NCBI RefSeq assembly: GCF_001598295.1
Contig: NZ_BCYR01000002.1
Coordinates: forward strand, 682,001-746,000
Length of the DNA stretch: 64,000 nt
Reading direction: 5' to 3'
Origin: Klebsiella ornithinolytica NBRC 105727 = ATCC 31898
GTDB taxonomy: Bacteria; Pseudomonadota; Gammaproteobacteria; Enterobacterales; Enterobacteriaceae
Position 1 is the first letter of the stretch. Every line of letters starts with the position of its first letter. Positions 27,240-41,906 of this stretch are shown piece after piece. Position numbers and translations under genes: made by a program. The notes under the pieces were generated by a model. That model saw only the letters and a list, made by a program, of their open reading frames with translations. It searched no databases and was not told the DNA's origin.

Positions 27240-27255
27240 TGTGATCTAAATCACT
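27240..27255. promoter_or_regulatory. CRP-like site in the aaeX/aaeR divergent region
   Basis: TGTGATCTAAATCACT matches the CRP pattern TGTGA-N6-TCACA with one mismatch, lying 18 bp before the aaeR start in the 131-bp divergent region. AaeR itself should bind in the same region, but I did not identify its site. Confidence 0.55.
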
Positions 27256-27273
27256 TTTAAGTCAGAGTGAACA

Positions 27274-28203
27274 ATGGAACGATTAAAACGCATGTCCGTT
27301 TTTGCCAAAGTGGTTGAACTTGGTTCATTTACCGCCACGGCACACCAGCTCCAGATGAGCGTTTCATCCATCAGCCAGACTGTCTCCAGACTGGAAGATG
27401 AACTCCAGGTGAAGCCGCTCAACCGCAGCACCCGCAGCCTTGGCTTAACAGAAGCCGGCAAGATCTATTACCAGGGCTGCCGACGAATGCTGTTCGAAGC
27501 GCAGGACGTCCATGAGCAACTGTACGCGTTTAACAATACGCCCATCGGTACGCTGCGCGTCGGCTGCTCTTCAACTATGGCACAGAATGTCCTGGCCCAC
27601 ATTACCGCTGGAATGCTGAAAGAGTACCCGGGTTTATCCGTCAACCTGGTTACCGGAATTCCGGCGCCGGACCTGATTGCTGACGGGCTCGATGTGGTGA
27701 TCCGTGTCGGGGCATTGCAGGATTCCAGTCTCTTCTCCCGCCGGCTTGGCTCGATGCCGATGGTGCTCTGCGCAGCGAAAAGCTACCTGCAGCAGGCGGG
27801 GATCCCGGAAAAACCGGCCGATCTCGCCAGCCATTCGTGGCTTGAGTACAGCGTGCGCCCTGATAATGAATTTGAAATTATCGCCCCGGAAGGGATCTCA
27901 ACCAAACTGATTCCGCAGGGCCGCTTTGTCACCAACGACCCCATGACGCTGGTACGCTGGTTGACCGCAGGCGTCGGCGTGGCTTACGTTCCGCTGATGT
28001 GGGCGATCGAAGAGATCAACCGCGGAGAGCTGGAGATCCTGCTGCCAAGCTACCAGTCCGATCCTCGTCCGGTGTATGCGGTGTATACCGAGAAAGACAA
28101 GCTACCGCTGAAGGTTCAGGTCTGTATTAATTCACTGACGGAGTATTTCGTCGAGGTGGCAAAAATTTACCAGGGGATGCACGGCCGGGGAATTGCTCGC
28201 TAG
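27274..28203 (+). CDS. aaeR: LysR-family regulator AaeR
   Basis: LTTR of 309 residues that activates aaeXAB in response to aromatic acids. The N-terminal winged HTH (about 1-60) contains FTATAHQLQMSVSSISQTVS. The effector domain starts at about residue 90 (GTLRVGCSSTMAQ). It is divergent from the efflux operon, as in E. coli. Confidence 0.95.
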   Translation: MERLKRMSVFAKVVELGSFTATAHQLQMSVSSISQTVSRLEDELQVKPLNRSTRSLGLTEAGKIYYQGCRRMLFEAQDVHEQLYAFNNTPIGTLRVGCSSTMAQNVLAHITAGMLKEYPGLSVNLVTGIPAPDLIADGLDVVIRVGALQDSSLFSRRLGSMPMVLCAAKSYLQQAGIPEKPADLASHSWLEYSVRPDNEFEIIAPEGISTKLIPQGRFVTNDPMTLVRWLTAGVGVAYVPLMWAIEEINRGELEILLPSYQSDPRPVYAVYTEKDKLPLKVQVCINSLTEYFVEVAKIYQGMHGRGIAR

Positions 28204-28241
28204 CGACACGACACACACAGCAACGATGGCCGGTGCAAGGT

Positions 28242-28266
28242 GCGCCTCCGCAAGATGCGGAAGCGC
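28242..28266. other. Hairpin in the convergent aaeR/tldD gap
   Basis: GCGCCTCCGCA and TGCGGAAGCGC pair with one mismatch around AGA. It lies between two convergent genes and may act as a weak bidirectional terminator, though no T run is present. Confidence 0.45.
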
Positions 28267-28277
28267 ATTCAGAATAC

Positions 28278-29771
<1,494 letters not shown>

Positions 29772-29811
29772 CTATCCATTGAGAGTGCGGTAATTCCCCG
29801 CAATCGTCAAA

Positions 29812-32800
29812 TCATTGCTTTTTGTCGCTGCGCGCCTGGCGCAGAACTTCATTGATCTGCGGCTGATCGATAGGGCCAGTGATGCGATAGCGCAGGATAG
29901 ATACTTTGTTCCACAGCGGCCCCAGCACTTTACTGGCGGCAAATACCGCGGCGCCGACTATCGGGTTAATCACAAACGCTGTCGCAACACCGACGGTGGC
30001 CGAAATTTCCGGGGCCACGACGGCCTGCATATCCAGTCGGCGGCGTACCAGATCGACCGAGCCTTTCATAGCGATATCCGCCTCGAGGCCATCCACCAGC
30101 GTATCATCCGTATTCAGCACACCATCTTTAATCCATGCCGTGCTGTTGATCGAATCAAAATAGAAGCCTTCGCTGAAGGTATCGCTAAAGTCGAAACGCA
30201 GCTTCCGCAACAGCGCATCGACGCTCAGCAGACGCAACAGCTGCCCGGCATGACCGGTACTGATGTCGGTAAATTCGCCTTTCCCGAGATGGCTTTTCAG
30301 CACCCCATTGAGCGATGCCACATCCGGCTGCCACGGCGGTGCGCGCCAGTGCAAATCGTAATCGACATCGAACGACGACCCTTTCACCGGCGTTGAAATA
30401 CCGAAGAAGCTGGCAAAGGCATCCGTTTTATTCCCATGGAGTTTGCCTTTCAGCGACGTCCGCACGCCGCCCGGGGCGTTGACCCATACGCCGTCGGAAG
30501 TCAGACGGCCAAAACCGGTATCCACCAGCCCGTTAGCCAGCGTCAGGGTATCGCCTTTAATTGAGAAATCACCGTCGATGCGCCCGTATTTTTGCCCCCA
30601 TAGCCAGCACTCTGCGCAGCGCAGCTGAAGATCCGGCCAGCCGCGAAAATCAAGGCGCTTACTGGCAAGCGGGCTCGCCCCGTCGGACGTCTCACCGCTC
30701 TTCTGAGCGGCGGCCGGGTTGTAATACAGGTAGCGAATAGCGGCCTGCCAGGGAGCATTTTGCCGCATTGTCAAAGAGGCGTTAATTTCGCGCCCCTGGG
30801 CTTCAACCTTCGAGCCACCGGCTTCCGGTTGGCTCACCAGGCTCACGTTGTTCCAGCTTTGGCCAGCAAATGTCAGCGACGGCGTACGCAACGTTATACG
30901 TTCCGGGAAGAGAACATTGCTGCTGACTTCATTGACTGCGCCGCCCTGGAAAAGCGCCAGCCACTCCGCGCCATCCATCGGCGGCATATTCAGCTCAACG
31001 CCGGCCTGATCCGGCAGTGGAGAAATGGCTTTGCTATCAGAGGTTAAAATCGCCCGATCCAGCGTCAGCTTACGGCTCAGCAACCAGCGGCTGTTGAAAT
31101 GATTTTTCGCACCAATCGCGCCGGTCAGCTCAAAGCTGTTTAACCCGCCAGCAACATTAATTTTCACCGGCAGCGGCTCACCCGCTTTTTTATCGACCGG
31201 AGAAGGTAAGTCGCTGCTTACGTTTTTCAGATCGCCGTTGATATCAACCTTATAGCTCGCATTCCCATGGTACGGCAGCTCAATGGCCACCTTACCGTCC
31301 CACGGCACGCTACCGCTCACGGCATCATTGACTGCTTTTGGCAGCAGACCGGTACGCGACGGCTGCCAGCTGGCGTTCATTCCAACGTTGACCAGGAAGG
31401 CCTTAGCTCCCTCGGTGGTGGAAAAATCGAGATTCAGCGGCTGATTAAACCAGCTGGCTTTCAGGGTCTCGCTTTTCAAATCGCCATTTGTAAAGCTGAA
31501 CTTACCGGTCAGATCCTTCAGCGTCGTATCAATCGGTTTGATAAACAGGCTGTTATTCACCAGATTGACATCGCCTTTGGCGGTGGTCAGCTCGCCATCC
31601 AGCGGAATATCAAGATGTAAGCGAGCGCTCACATTCCCATCCAGCTGGAGCTCATCCAGTGCCGAACCCAGCGTCTCTTTCAGCGGCGTCTCTTTAAAAT
31701 AGGGGCCGACATCTTTCCCCGGACCGTTGATATCGGCATCAATAAGCAGTTTTTCCCGCGAATAATCAGGGATAACCGCATCAAGGTTGCTGGCGGTGAC
31801 GTTACCCAGCATGACCTTATCAGCCTTCATCCACAAACCGTTATTGATAAAGTCGAGGTTGATATCCAGCCCGGTTAATGCCGGCCAGTCCGGTTGAAAG
31901 GCAAAAGTGGCGTTGGTTAATGGCACAGAAACCTGGAACTGGCCTTCGTTATGCAGATAGGGGAACAGGTGCGGATTACCGCCGTAAACCAGGGTCGCGT
32001 TGGTTGACTGCCCGCCTTTTATCGCGCCGCTGAGATAATCCACCAGCTCTTTGCCCATCAGGTTTTCCGGGAAATAGCGCCATGCCTGACCGCCGTCATT
32101 GGTGCTGATCCCCGCCAGAATTCCCAGCCACGGCTCATCATCCTGCGGCTGTAAATAGCGGAATCCTCCCCGCGCACGTACACCGGTCGCCTGCACGTCA
32201 ATGTTGCGTCCGTCGAGCATAAATCCTTTGTCATTCTTCACCCAGCTAAGGGTGGCATCGCCTTTGGCGATTTCCAGCGGGGCGCGGAAGACCGTGGCAT
32301 AAGGCATTTTAGCCTCGCTCATACTGGCGTGCAGCGAGCCGTTTTCCACGCTTCCGGCAACGCTACCGGAGAAATGCTCGGCCCCTGGCAGCAGCTTCCA
32401 CTGCTTCCAGGAGAGGTCGCTCCAGCTTGCCTGAAAACGGGACTTCTCCGCCGCCTGCAGCGGGATATCCAGCGCCAGCAGATCGATTTTGCCGGCAGGT
32501 TGCGTGGTGCGCCAGACCTCGCCCAGCTCAGGAGCCAGCTTATCGGCGATCGGTTGCAGCCCGGTCAGGCCAGTGAGATCGAGATTACTGGCGCGGACAC
32601 GCAGCTCATCGCTGCGCGCGTGGTTATCGCCGCCAACATCCTGGGCCGGGATCCACGCCATCGCCAGCGCGCCGCGCGGCCAGGCTTTGCCATCGATCGA
32701 GATACGGGTATCCGGGATGTCGAAGCCCCAGCCCTGCTTCTCGCGGAAGATATGGGCCGTCAGATTATCCACCGTCAATCGATGAGGCTGACCGTCCCCC

Positions 32801-33612
32801 TGCCAGCTGGCGCCGCCCTTCTTCAACCAGACGTCGCCGCTGGCGATATCGCCTTTGTCGATGGTCATCCAGCCTTCAAGGCTAAAGCGCGCATTTTGCA
32901 ATGCAATATTGTCCTGCATCCAGCGCCCCAGCCACGGCTTCACGTCAATATCGTCCGCCTGCAGCCATACGCGCCCTTTATTCAGCAGGCCATTTTCATC
33001 ACGCAGATCCATGCGTACCTGCATCACCCCATGCTGGCCGTTCAGACTGGAGAGACTCAGTTGCCCTTCTGCACGATGGCGGTTATTGGTGTTCAGCCAG
33101 GTGAGCTGCGGAACAGCTAATTCCGCGCGTTGCCCGGAAATGGTCACGAAACTCAAATGGCTATCGCGGAGAATAAAGTGGTCGAACTGGCGCAGGAAAA
33201 GATCGCCGATATGGTCGGTTTTCAGACTATCGCCGCCATCATTGGTCTGGATGGGCGAATTGGTATGGATTTTCAACTGCCAGAAGGTGAGGTCGCGGAA
33301 CTGCCAGCGCATGTGCAGCAGACTTTGCCAGACATCCAGCGCCAGAGTGACCCGTTTAACAGAGAGCTGACCGCCGTCTTTCAGACCCGCGGAGACATCG
33401 CGCACGTCAAGCGTCGGACCAAAATTTTCCCAGCGGGCCGTGAGCTGTGAAGCATTGACCGGCGAGCCTGAAATCGCAGAGATTTTCTCCAGCAGCTGCG
33501 GGCGCCATGCGTCCAGCTGCGGCAGAACGAGACGCAGGCCGCTCACCAGCAGTGCGACGACAACTGTCAATGTTGCCGCGGTGAGCAATAATATCCCGGG
33601 CAGTCGCCTCAC
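29812..33612 (-). CDS. yhdP: AsmA-like phospholipid transporter YhdP
   Basis: A very long (1266 residues) inner-membrane-anchored protein of the AsmA/TamB group, with a single N-terminal helix (LLTAATLTVVVALLVSGLRL). It has an extended beta-rich periplasmic body, expected to form a groove bridge. With TamB and YdbH it carries phospholipid to the outer membrane in E. coli. The C-terminus VGVATAFVINPIVGAAVFAA is the conserved DUF3971/AsmA end. It is followed 127 bp upstream by rng in the leftward series. Confidence 0.95.
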   Translation of the reverse strand: MRRLPGILLLTAATLTVVVALLVSGLRLVLPQLDAWRPQLLEKISAISGSPVNASQLTARWENFGPTLDVRDVSAGLKDGGQLSVKRVTLALDVWQSLLHMRWQFRDLTFWQLKIHTNSPIQTNDGGDSLKTDHIGDLFLRQFDHFILRDSHLSFVTISGQRAELAVPQLTWLNTNNRHRAEGQLSLSSLNGQHGVMQVRMDLRDENGLLNKGRVWLQADDIDVKPWLGRWMQDNIALQNARFSLEGWMTIDKGDIASGDVWLKKGGASWQGDGQPHRLTVDNLTAHIFREKQGWGFDIPDTRISIDGKAWPRGALAMAWIPAQDVGGDNHARSDELRVRASNLDLTGLTGLQPIADKLAPELGEVWRTTQPAGKIDLLALDIPLQAAEKSRFQASWSDLSWKQWKLLPGAEHFSGSVAGSVENGSLHASMSEAKMPYATVFRAPLEIAKGDATLSWVKNDKGFMLDGRNIDVQATGVRARGGFRYLQPQDDEPWLGILAGISTNDGGQAWRYFPENLMGKELVDYLSGAIKGGQSTNATLVYGGNPHLFPYLHNEGQFQVSVPLTNATFAFQPDWPALTGLDINLDFINNGLWMKADKVMLGNVTASNLDAVIPDYSREKLLIDADINGPGKDVGPYFKETPLKETLGSALDELQLDGNVSARLHLDIPLDGELTTAKGDVNLVNNSLFIKPIDTTLKDLTGKFSFTNGDLKSETLKASWFNQPLNLDFSTTEGAKAFLVNVGMNASWQPSRTGLLPKAVNDAVSGSVPWDGKVAIELPYHGNASYKVDINGDLKNVSSDLPSPVDKKAGEPLPVKINVAGGLNSFELTGAIGAKNHFNSRWLLSRKLTLDRAILTSDSKAISPLPDQAGVELNMPPMDGAEWLALFQGGAVNEVSSNVLFPERITLRTPSLTFAGQSWNNVSLVSQPEAGGSKVEAQGREINASLTMRQNAPWQAAIRYLYYNPAAAQKSGETSDGASPLASKRLDFRGWPDLQLRCAECWLWGQKYGRIDGDFSIKGDTLTLANGLVDTGFGRLTSDGVWVNAPGGVRTSLKGKLHGNKTDAFASFFGISTPVKGSSFDVDYDLHWRAPPWQPDVASLNGVLKSHLGKGEFTDISTGHAGQLLRLLSVDALLRKLRFDFSDTFSEGFYFDSINSTAWIKDGVLNTDDTLVDGLEADIAMKGSVDLVRRRLDMQAVVAPEISATVGVATAFVINPIVGAAVFAASKVLGPLWNKVSILRYRITGPIDQPQINEVLRQARSDKKQ

Positions 33613-33739
33613 GCCTCTCTCCTTGTCAGACTTTTACACGTCATCTGTCTCTTTGCCTCCGCGTCGGCGGCGTTGACTTCCGGGATAAGGCGTCGTTTAG
33701 CCATGCTCCCGGGCGCCAGAACAGAGGCAAACCAGATGA

Positions 33740-35209
33740 TTACATCATAACGACATCGAACTGCTCTTGATTATAGAGCGGTTCAATTTGTACTTTGACC
33801 TGTTTGCCGACAAAGATTTCGACTTCCGCCAGCGCGTGCGACTCTTCCCCTTTCAGGGTTTCCGCAACCGCAGGAGAAGCATAGACCAGGAAACGATCGG
33901 AATCGTAGGCATGATGCACACGCACAATCTCACGCATGATTTCATAGCACACCGTTTCCACCGATTTCACCGTACCGCGTCCGTGGCAGGTAGGGCAATC
34001 CTTACACAGCACGTGCTCAACGCTTTCACGAGTCCGCTTACGGGTCATTTCTACCAGACCAAGCTGGGAGAAGCCGTTAATACTGGTTTTGACCCGGTCT
34101 TTACTCAACGCCTGTTCCAGTGAATGCAACACCCGGCGGCGGTGATCTTCATTATTCATATCAATGAAATCAATAATGATAATCCCCCCCAGATTGCGCA
34201 GACGCAGCTGGCGGGCAATCGCCTGAGTCGCCTCAATATTGGTATTAAAAATGGTATCGTCGAGATTGCGATGACCGACAAATGCCCCGGTATTGATATC
34301 CACGGTGGTCATCGCTTCGGTTTGATCGATAACCAGATAGCCGCCGGATTTCAGCTCCACCTTACGCTCCAGCGCGCGCTGAATTTCGTTCTCCACGTCA
34401 AAGAGATCGAAAATCGGCTGACGGCCGCTGTAATGCTCCAGCTTGCTGGTCATTTCCGGCATATATTCGGCGGTAAACTCCACCAGCGATTCATACGTCA
34501 GGCGGGAGTCGACGCGAATACGGTCCAGATGCTCATCGGCAAAATCGCGCAGCACGCGCTGAGCCAGCGCCAGTTCACCGTACAGCTGATAACGGGTCTG
34601 CTGCCGTTTTTTGCGCTCCATGACCTTAGTCCATACGCGCTTGAGGTAAGCCGCATCGGCGGCTAACTCCTGTTCATGCACCCCTTCCGCGGCGGTACGG
34701 ATGATAAAACCGCCCTGCTCATCGCAGTACTCGGCCACCACCTTCTTTAACCGCTCGCGTTCAGCTTCACTCTCGATACGCTGTGACACGCCGACGTGAG
34801 AAGCTCCCGGCATAAAGACCAGATAGCGGGAAGGCAGCGTAATGTCCGTCGTCAGGCGGGCGCCTTTCGTGCCGAGCGGATCTTTCACCACCTGAACCAT
34901 CAGGTCCTGGCCCTGACGAACCAGTTCGGAAATATCGCGCACCGTAAACTGCTTTTGTTCTTCCCCGGCGACGCATTCGGTATGCGGCATAATATCTGAC
35001 GCATGCAGAAATGCGGCCTTGTCCAGACCAATATCTACAAAAGCCGCCTGCATCCCCGGCAGTACACGACTGACACGACCTTTGTAGATATTGCCTACGA
35101 TTCCGCGCCGCGCTTCACGCTCAATATGAATTTCCTGAAGAATACCGCCATCAATGTACGCAACGCGCGTCTCCGATGGCGTTACGTTAACTAATAATTC
35201 TGCCGTCAT
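33740..35209 (-). CDS. rng: Ribonuclease G
   Basis: Endoribonuclease of 489 residues, nearly identical in layout to E. coli RNase G; it processes the 16S rRNA 5' end and decays some mRNAs. The S1 domain lies at about 38-120. The catalytic aspartates lie in TTVDINTGAFVG and IIIIDFIDMNNEDHRRR. The zinc link is CPTCHGRGTVK. It overlaps or nearly abuts yhdE (2 bp). Confidence 0.98.
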   Translation of the reverse strand: MTAELLVNVTPSETRVAYIDGGILQEIHIEREARRGIVGNIYKGRVSRVLPGMQAAFVDIGLDKAAFLHASDIMPHTECVAGEEQKQFTVRDISELVRQGQDLMVQVVKDPLGTKGARLTTDITLPSRYLVFMPGASHVGVSQRIESEAERERLKKVVAEYCDEQGGFIIRTAAEGVHEQELAADAAYLKRVWTKVMERKKRQQTRYQLYGELALAQRVLRDFADEHLDRIRVDSRLTYESLVEFTAEYMPEMTSKLEHYSGRQPIFDLFDVENEIQRALERKVELKSGGYLVIDQTEAMTTVDINTGAFVGHRNLDDTIFNTNIEATQAIARQLRLRNLGGIIIIDFIDMNNEDHRRRVLHSLEQALSKDRVKTSINGFSQLGLVEMTRKRTRESVEHVLCKDCPTCHGRGTVKSVETVCYEIMREIVRVHHAYDSDRFLVYASPAVAETLKGEESHALAEVEIFVGKQVKVQIEPLYNQEQFDVVMM

Positions 35210-35211
35210 CT

Positions 35212-35793
35212 TTATCCCTTTTCTTCACGCAGTGAGTTAAAGTTACTCAGCAACTCATACGTTTCTACCAGCGGTAAGCCGACCACGGCGTGATAGCTGC
35301 CATTAATCTTCCTGACGAAACAGCCACCCAACCCTTGAATACCGTATGCACCTGCTTTGTCCAGAGGTTCTCCGCTGGCCACATAGCTGGCAATATCCTG
35401 TTCTGAAAGCAGGCGGAAGGTGACTTCCGTCACCACCAGGCAATCCAGCGTCAGCTGCTTATCCGCCAGCGCCACGGCCGTCATGACCTGATGCGTCTTA
35501 CCGGAGAGCATGCGCAGCATCTCGGCGGCGTGAGCGGCATCGCGCGGTTTTTCCAGCACTTCGCCGTTCAGGATAACAATGGTATCCGCCCCCAGCACCG
35601 GCAGATCGCGCGACGCCAGTGCGACCCCCGCCTGCGCTTTTTCACGCGCCAGACGCGCAACATAGTGCCCGGCGCTCTCCTGCGGCAAGCGTCGTTCTTC
35701 AACACCGGGAACCAGACGTTCAAAAGATAGCCCCAGCTGCGTCAGCAGTTCCTGCCGACGCGGAGAGCCTGAAGCGAGATACAGAGTCGTCAT
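35212..35793 (-). CDS. yhdE: Maf-type nucleotide pyrophosphatase (dTTPase/UTPase)
   Basis: Maf family, about 193 residues, cleaving dTTP, UTP and modified pyrimidine nucleotides to monophosphates. [15 protein letters not shown] is the N-terminal substrate loop. [18 protein letters not shown] contains the catalytic aspartate. [16 protein letters not shown] is the conserved C-terminal motif. The start at 35793 is preferred for homology and lies 7 bp after the mreD stop. Confidence 0.95.
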   Translation of the reverse strand: MTTLYLASGSPRRQELLTQLGLSFERLVPGVEERRLPQESAGHYVARLAREKAQAGVALASRDLPVLGADTIVILNGEVLEKPRDAAHAAEMLRMLSGKTHQVMTAVALADKQLTLDCLVVTEVTFRLLSEQDIASYVASGEPLDKAGAYGIQGLGGCFVRKINGSYHAVVGLPLVETYELLSNFNSLREEKG

Positions 35794-35800
35794 ATCAACC

Positions 35801-37281
<1,481 letters not shown>

Positions 37282-37314
37282 AGGCTATGCGTATTCTCGT
37301 GTCAGTTAAGACCA

Positions 37315-37337
37315 AGGGTAGCTTTTGAGGCTACCCT
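37315..37337 (-). other. Hairpin between mreB and mreC
   Basis: AGGGTAGC and GCTACCCT form an 8-bp stem around TTTTGAG. On the minus strand it is followed by TTGGTCTTAAC without a clear T run. It probably attenuates or processes the mRNA, giving more MreB than MreC. Confidence 0.55.
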
Positions 37338-37351
37338 GGACCTTCGGCTGA

Positions 37352-38699
<1,348 letters not shown>

Positions 38700-40640
38700 T
38701 CAAACCGAGTATCTTTGCGAATATTTTTTCACATTTGTGTCAAGTGGCTGTGAGGCGGCAAAAAATTCCCCCTGACCACCCGTGACACCGCACTGAGACA
38801 GCACCTGCCACTCACTGCGACTGCGAACGCCGGTTGCAAAAACCTGGACCGGCATGCCCTTACAGGCCTCCACCAGGCTCTGAACCAGCAGCTGGTTCTC
38901 ACTGCGCTTTTCGATATTGCGCGACAGCCCCTGGTGCAGCTTAATCACTTCGACATCCAACTGCTTGATCCAACTGGTTCCAACCAGCGTTAATCCGGCC
39001 TGCACGACGGCGACACGAATACCCAGAGCATTGACCAGGCGCATTACCGGTTGTAAGCGGCCGATATATTGACAAACATCTGCCTCTGCAAGTTCAAAAA
39101 TAATCCGTCGACGTTGCGATTTTTCACTCTGCATCAAGGTATCACGCAGCCAGCGCTGAAATCTCGGCCGGATCAATGACTCCACCGTCACCTGCAGCGC
39201 GAGGTTTTCCTCCGGCCAAAAACTTAAAAATGGCAGTAACCGCGTGATCTGCAGGCGGTCGTACTCTTCCGCCAGACCAAATTGTTGCACCATTGGCATA
39301 TATTCTGCCGCGATCACCTCTTCCTTTCCGTCATACAACCGCGACATCAGTTCACGATGATGGACGCGTCCATCGCGGGTAACGGCCGGCTTCTGGTACA
39401 GTCGCGGCCCGCCGCGGCTGAGCATTTGTTCAATCAGCGTACGCCAGCGGACGTTACCGCGCCCTTTCTCCGGTAACGAGTCATCGTAGACGGCCCAGCT
39501 ATTGCTGCCCTGTAGCACCGCATTGCGCGTCGCGGCCTCGGCGCGTTCCATCACCTGGGCCGTTGTCTGCCCGCTGCGGAAAGCGCAAAGACCGATGTGC
39601 ATCATGTCATCGCGGTCAAGAATCCGCGTCGGCGGCAGCGCATCCACCGCTTTTAACAGCAACCCGGCGATGCTATCGGCCTCTTTTAAGGTACGGTGAG
39701 GAAGGAGTACGGCAAAATCACTGCGGTGGTAGCGCGCCAGCAGCGCCCCGGGATAGCGCATAATAAAAGTCGACAGCAGGTTGATGAGCGTGAAGTAGTG
39801 TTCTTCGGCAGCGGCTCGTCCCCAGTTATCACGTAGCAGATCGAACTCCGGCAGGCGAATCATCATCACGATACCGTGCGAACCCACTTTTTCCTGATCT
39901 TCCAGCAGAGTTGCCAGCTGATTATCAAAGAACAGACGATTATTCAGCCCGGTTTTCGAGTCTTGTGCAGCATAAGAACGAATCAGCGTATCCATACGAC
40001 TACGCTGATCGCTGGCAAACTGCAGTTCGGAAAGCAGCATATCCAGCGCGCTGCTGGTGCTGGCCGGCCACTCATGTACCGACCCTCGAACCTGCGGCCC
40101 GCGTTCGCCACTGAGGATTCGCGCAGCGCGCACCTCCAGCAGCTCCTGGCCTGCAAGCTGACGGCGAATCCAGCGTACGGAGAAAAAGATAACCAGAACC
40201 ATCAGACCGATAGCTATCGATAAGGGCCCGGTGATGTGCAGCGAGCGGAAATAATTCACCATCGGGTCGAGGTAGACCACGTGAATCGTCATACCGGGAT
40301 GTTTTAACGACGGTACCGTTATTTCACGATACTGATTCTTACTCCCCGGCGGACGATAGCTGTCGCTACGCGAGTGACCGTACACCGGCTTGCCGTTAAG
40401 CAGAAAATCGACCTGCACAATCTCCACCGGCGTCATCAGCTCATCCATTTGCGGTTCGAGCTTATCGAACGAGGATGAGATCAGGCGGTTATCCAGCATC
40501 GTCGCCACGGCCTGGACGCGATTCTCCATCTTCAGCTGGATACCGTTATAAAAACTCAGCGAAGCACCGATGAGCGTGACAAAGATGGTCAGGCTGGTAA
40601 GCAGCGTGACAAATGCTGAGAACTTCGTCGTTAATCGCAT
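38700..40640 (-). CDS. csrD: CsrD, degenerate GGDEF/EAL regulator of CsrB/C decay
   Basis: Inner-membrane protein of 646 residues that promotes RNase E cleavage of CsrB and CsrC RNAs. Two membrane helices (about 10-30 and 133-155) bracket a periplasmic loop. The GGDEF motif is replaced by HRSDF (RYHRSDFAVLLPH) and the EAL motif by ELM (HHRELMSRLYDGKEE). These are the known degenerate signatures that explain its lack of cyclic-di-GMP activity. Confidence 0.97.
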   Translation of the reverse strand: MRLTTKFSAFVTLLTSLTIFVTLIGASLSFYNGIQLKMENRVQAVATMLDNRLISSSFDKLEPQMDELMTPVEIVQVDFLLNGKPVYGHSRSDSYRPPGSKNQYREITVPSLKHPGMTIHVVYLDPMVNYFRSLHITGPLSIAIGLMVLVIFFSVRWIRRQLAGQELLEVRAARILSGERGPQVRGSVHEWPASTSSALDMLLSELQFASDQRSRMDTLIRSYAAQDSKTGLNNRLFFDNQLATLLEDQEKVGSHGIVMMIRLPEFDLLRDNWGRAAAEEHYFTLINLLSTFIMRYPGALLARYHRSDFAVLLPHRTLKEADSIAGLLLKAVDALPPTRILDRDDMMHIGLCAFRSGQTTAQVMERAEAATRNAVLQGSNSWAVYDDSLPEKGRGNVRWRTLIEQMLSRGGPRLYQKPAVTRDGRVHHRELMSRLYDGKEEVIAAEYMPMVQQFGLAEEYDRLQITRLLPFLSFWPEENLALQVTVESLIRPRFQRWLRDTLMQSEKSQRRRIIFELAEADVCQYIGRLQPVMRLVNALGIRVAVVQAGLTLVGTSWIKQLDVEVIKLHQGLSRNIEKRSENQLLVQSLVEACKGMPVQVFATGVRSRSEWQVLSQCGVTGGQGEFFAASQPLDTNVKKYSQRYSV

Positions 40641-40859
40641 CCCTGTGTTAACTCCGCGAGTGAATGACCGCCCGATAGATTTTCAGGCTCGTGTACTGGC
40701 GCTTTACCTAAAGTAAGCACTAACTTTCTAAAGCGCGAGGCATACTATCAAAGCTGGCGTTTCTGGCAATTTATTGCGTTATATCGGCGTAATAATGTCG
40801 ATAGCGAGTATAGTCTGCAGAAAAATTTTTCCAATCTTTGTACAAATAAGGACCCGCAT

Positions 40860-41834
40860 ATGCAGGCTTTAATATTAGAACAGCAGGATGGTAAAACAAT
40901 CTCTTCGGTGCAAACCATCGACGCCGACCAGCTGCCGCCGGGCGATGTCACCGTCGATATTCACTGGTCGAGCCTTAACTATAAAGATGCGCTGGCGATC
41001 ACCGGCAAGGGAAAAATCATCCGCAACTTTCCGATGATTCCTGGCATCGATTTCGCCGGTAGCGTTCACTCAAGCGAAGATCCGCGCTTCCACAGCGGCC
41101 AGAAAGTGCTGCTGACCGGCTGGGGCGTCGGTGAAAACCACTGGGGTGGTCTGGCCGAGCGTGCGCGCGTGAAAGGCGACTGGCTGGTCGCAATGCCGGA
41201 AGGTCTTGATGGCCGTAAAGCGATGGCGATCGGTACCGCCGGCTTCACCGCAATGCTGTGCGTCATGGCGTTGGAAGATGCCGGTATCCGTCCGCAGGAT
41301 GGTGAAATCATTGTCACCGGCGCCAGCGGCGGCGTCGGCAGTACCGCCATTGCGCTGCTGCATCAGCTCGGCTATTCGGTCGTCGCAGTCTCTGGCCGCG
41401 AAAGCACCCATGAATATCTGAAAAGCCTCGGCGCGCAGCGCATTCTCGGTCGCGAAGAGTTTGCCGAAACCCGTCCGCTGGAAAAACAGCTGTGGGCTGG
41501 CGCGATCGATACCGTCGGGGACAAGGTGCTGGCGAAAGTGCTGGCGCAGATGAACTATGGCGGCTGCGTCGCCGCCTGTGGTCTGGCCGGAGGCTTTGCG
41601 CTGCCGACGACGGTAATGCCGTTTATTCTGCGCAATGTTCGCCTGCAGGGCGTCGATTCCGTCATGACGCCGCCCGCGCGTCGCGCTGAAGCCTGGCAAC
41701 GTCTGGTGCGTGACCTGCCGGAATCCTTCTATTCAGCGAGCGCCACGGAAATTACCCTCGCAGAGGCCCCGGCATTCGCCGCTAAGATCATGAACAATCA
41801 GATCCAGGGGCGGACGCTGGTGAAGATCGCCTAA
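40860..41834 (+). CDS. acuI: Acrylyl-CoA reductase (NADPH) AcuI
   Basis: Zinc-independent MDR-family reductase (YhdH/AcuI), 324 residues, reducing toxic acrylyl-CoA to propionyl-CoA. The NADPH fold is ITGASGGVGSTAIALL-like (VTGASGGVGSTAIALLHQLG). SSLNYKDALAITGKGKI is the family N-terminal motif. It is divergent from csrD over 219 bp and upstream of msrPQ. Confidence 0.96.
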   Translation: MQALILEQQDGKTISSVQTIDADQLPPGDVTVDIHWSSLNYKDALAITGKGKIIRNFPMIPGIDFAGSVHSSEDPRFHSGQKVLLTGWGVGENHWGGLAERARVKGDWLVAMPEGLDGRKAMAIGTAGFTAMLCVMALEDAGIRPQDGEIIVTGASGGVGSTAIALLHQLGYSVVAVSGRESTHEYLKSLGAQRILGREEFAETRPLEKQLWAGAIDTVGDKVLAKVLAQMNYGGCVAACGLAGGFALPTTVMPFILRNVRLQGVDSVMTPPARRAEAWQRLVRDLPESFYSASATEITLAEAPAFAAKIMNNQIQGRTLVKIA

Positions 41835-41872
41835 TCTGCAATTTTTCGTGACATATTCGCGATAAATCGCCG

Positions 41873-41906
41873 CCTCCGTCATGCTTAGAAAAAAGCATGT
41901 CGGAGG
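41873..41906 (+). promoter_or_regulatory. Hairpin that sequesters the msrP ribosome-binding site
   Basis: CCTCCGTCATGCTT (41873-41886) pairs with AAGCATGTCGGAGG (41893-41906) with a single T-T mismatch and a six-base loop, AGAAAA. The 3' arm contains CGGAGG, the Shine-Dalgarno of msrP, six bases before its ATG at 41912. No T run follows, so it is unlikely to be only an acuI terminator. Confidence 0.6.

Noticed and set aside
28242..28266. A strong terminator between aaeR and tldD.
   Set aside because: The stem has a mismatch and no T run in either direction; listed only as a hairpin.
32329..33120. A 263-codon plus-strand open frame inside yhdP.
   Set aside because: Shadow frame opposite a well-conserved gene; the composition follows codon bias of the true frame.
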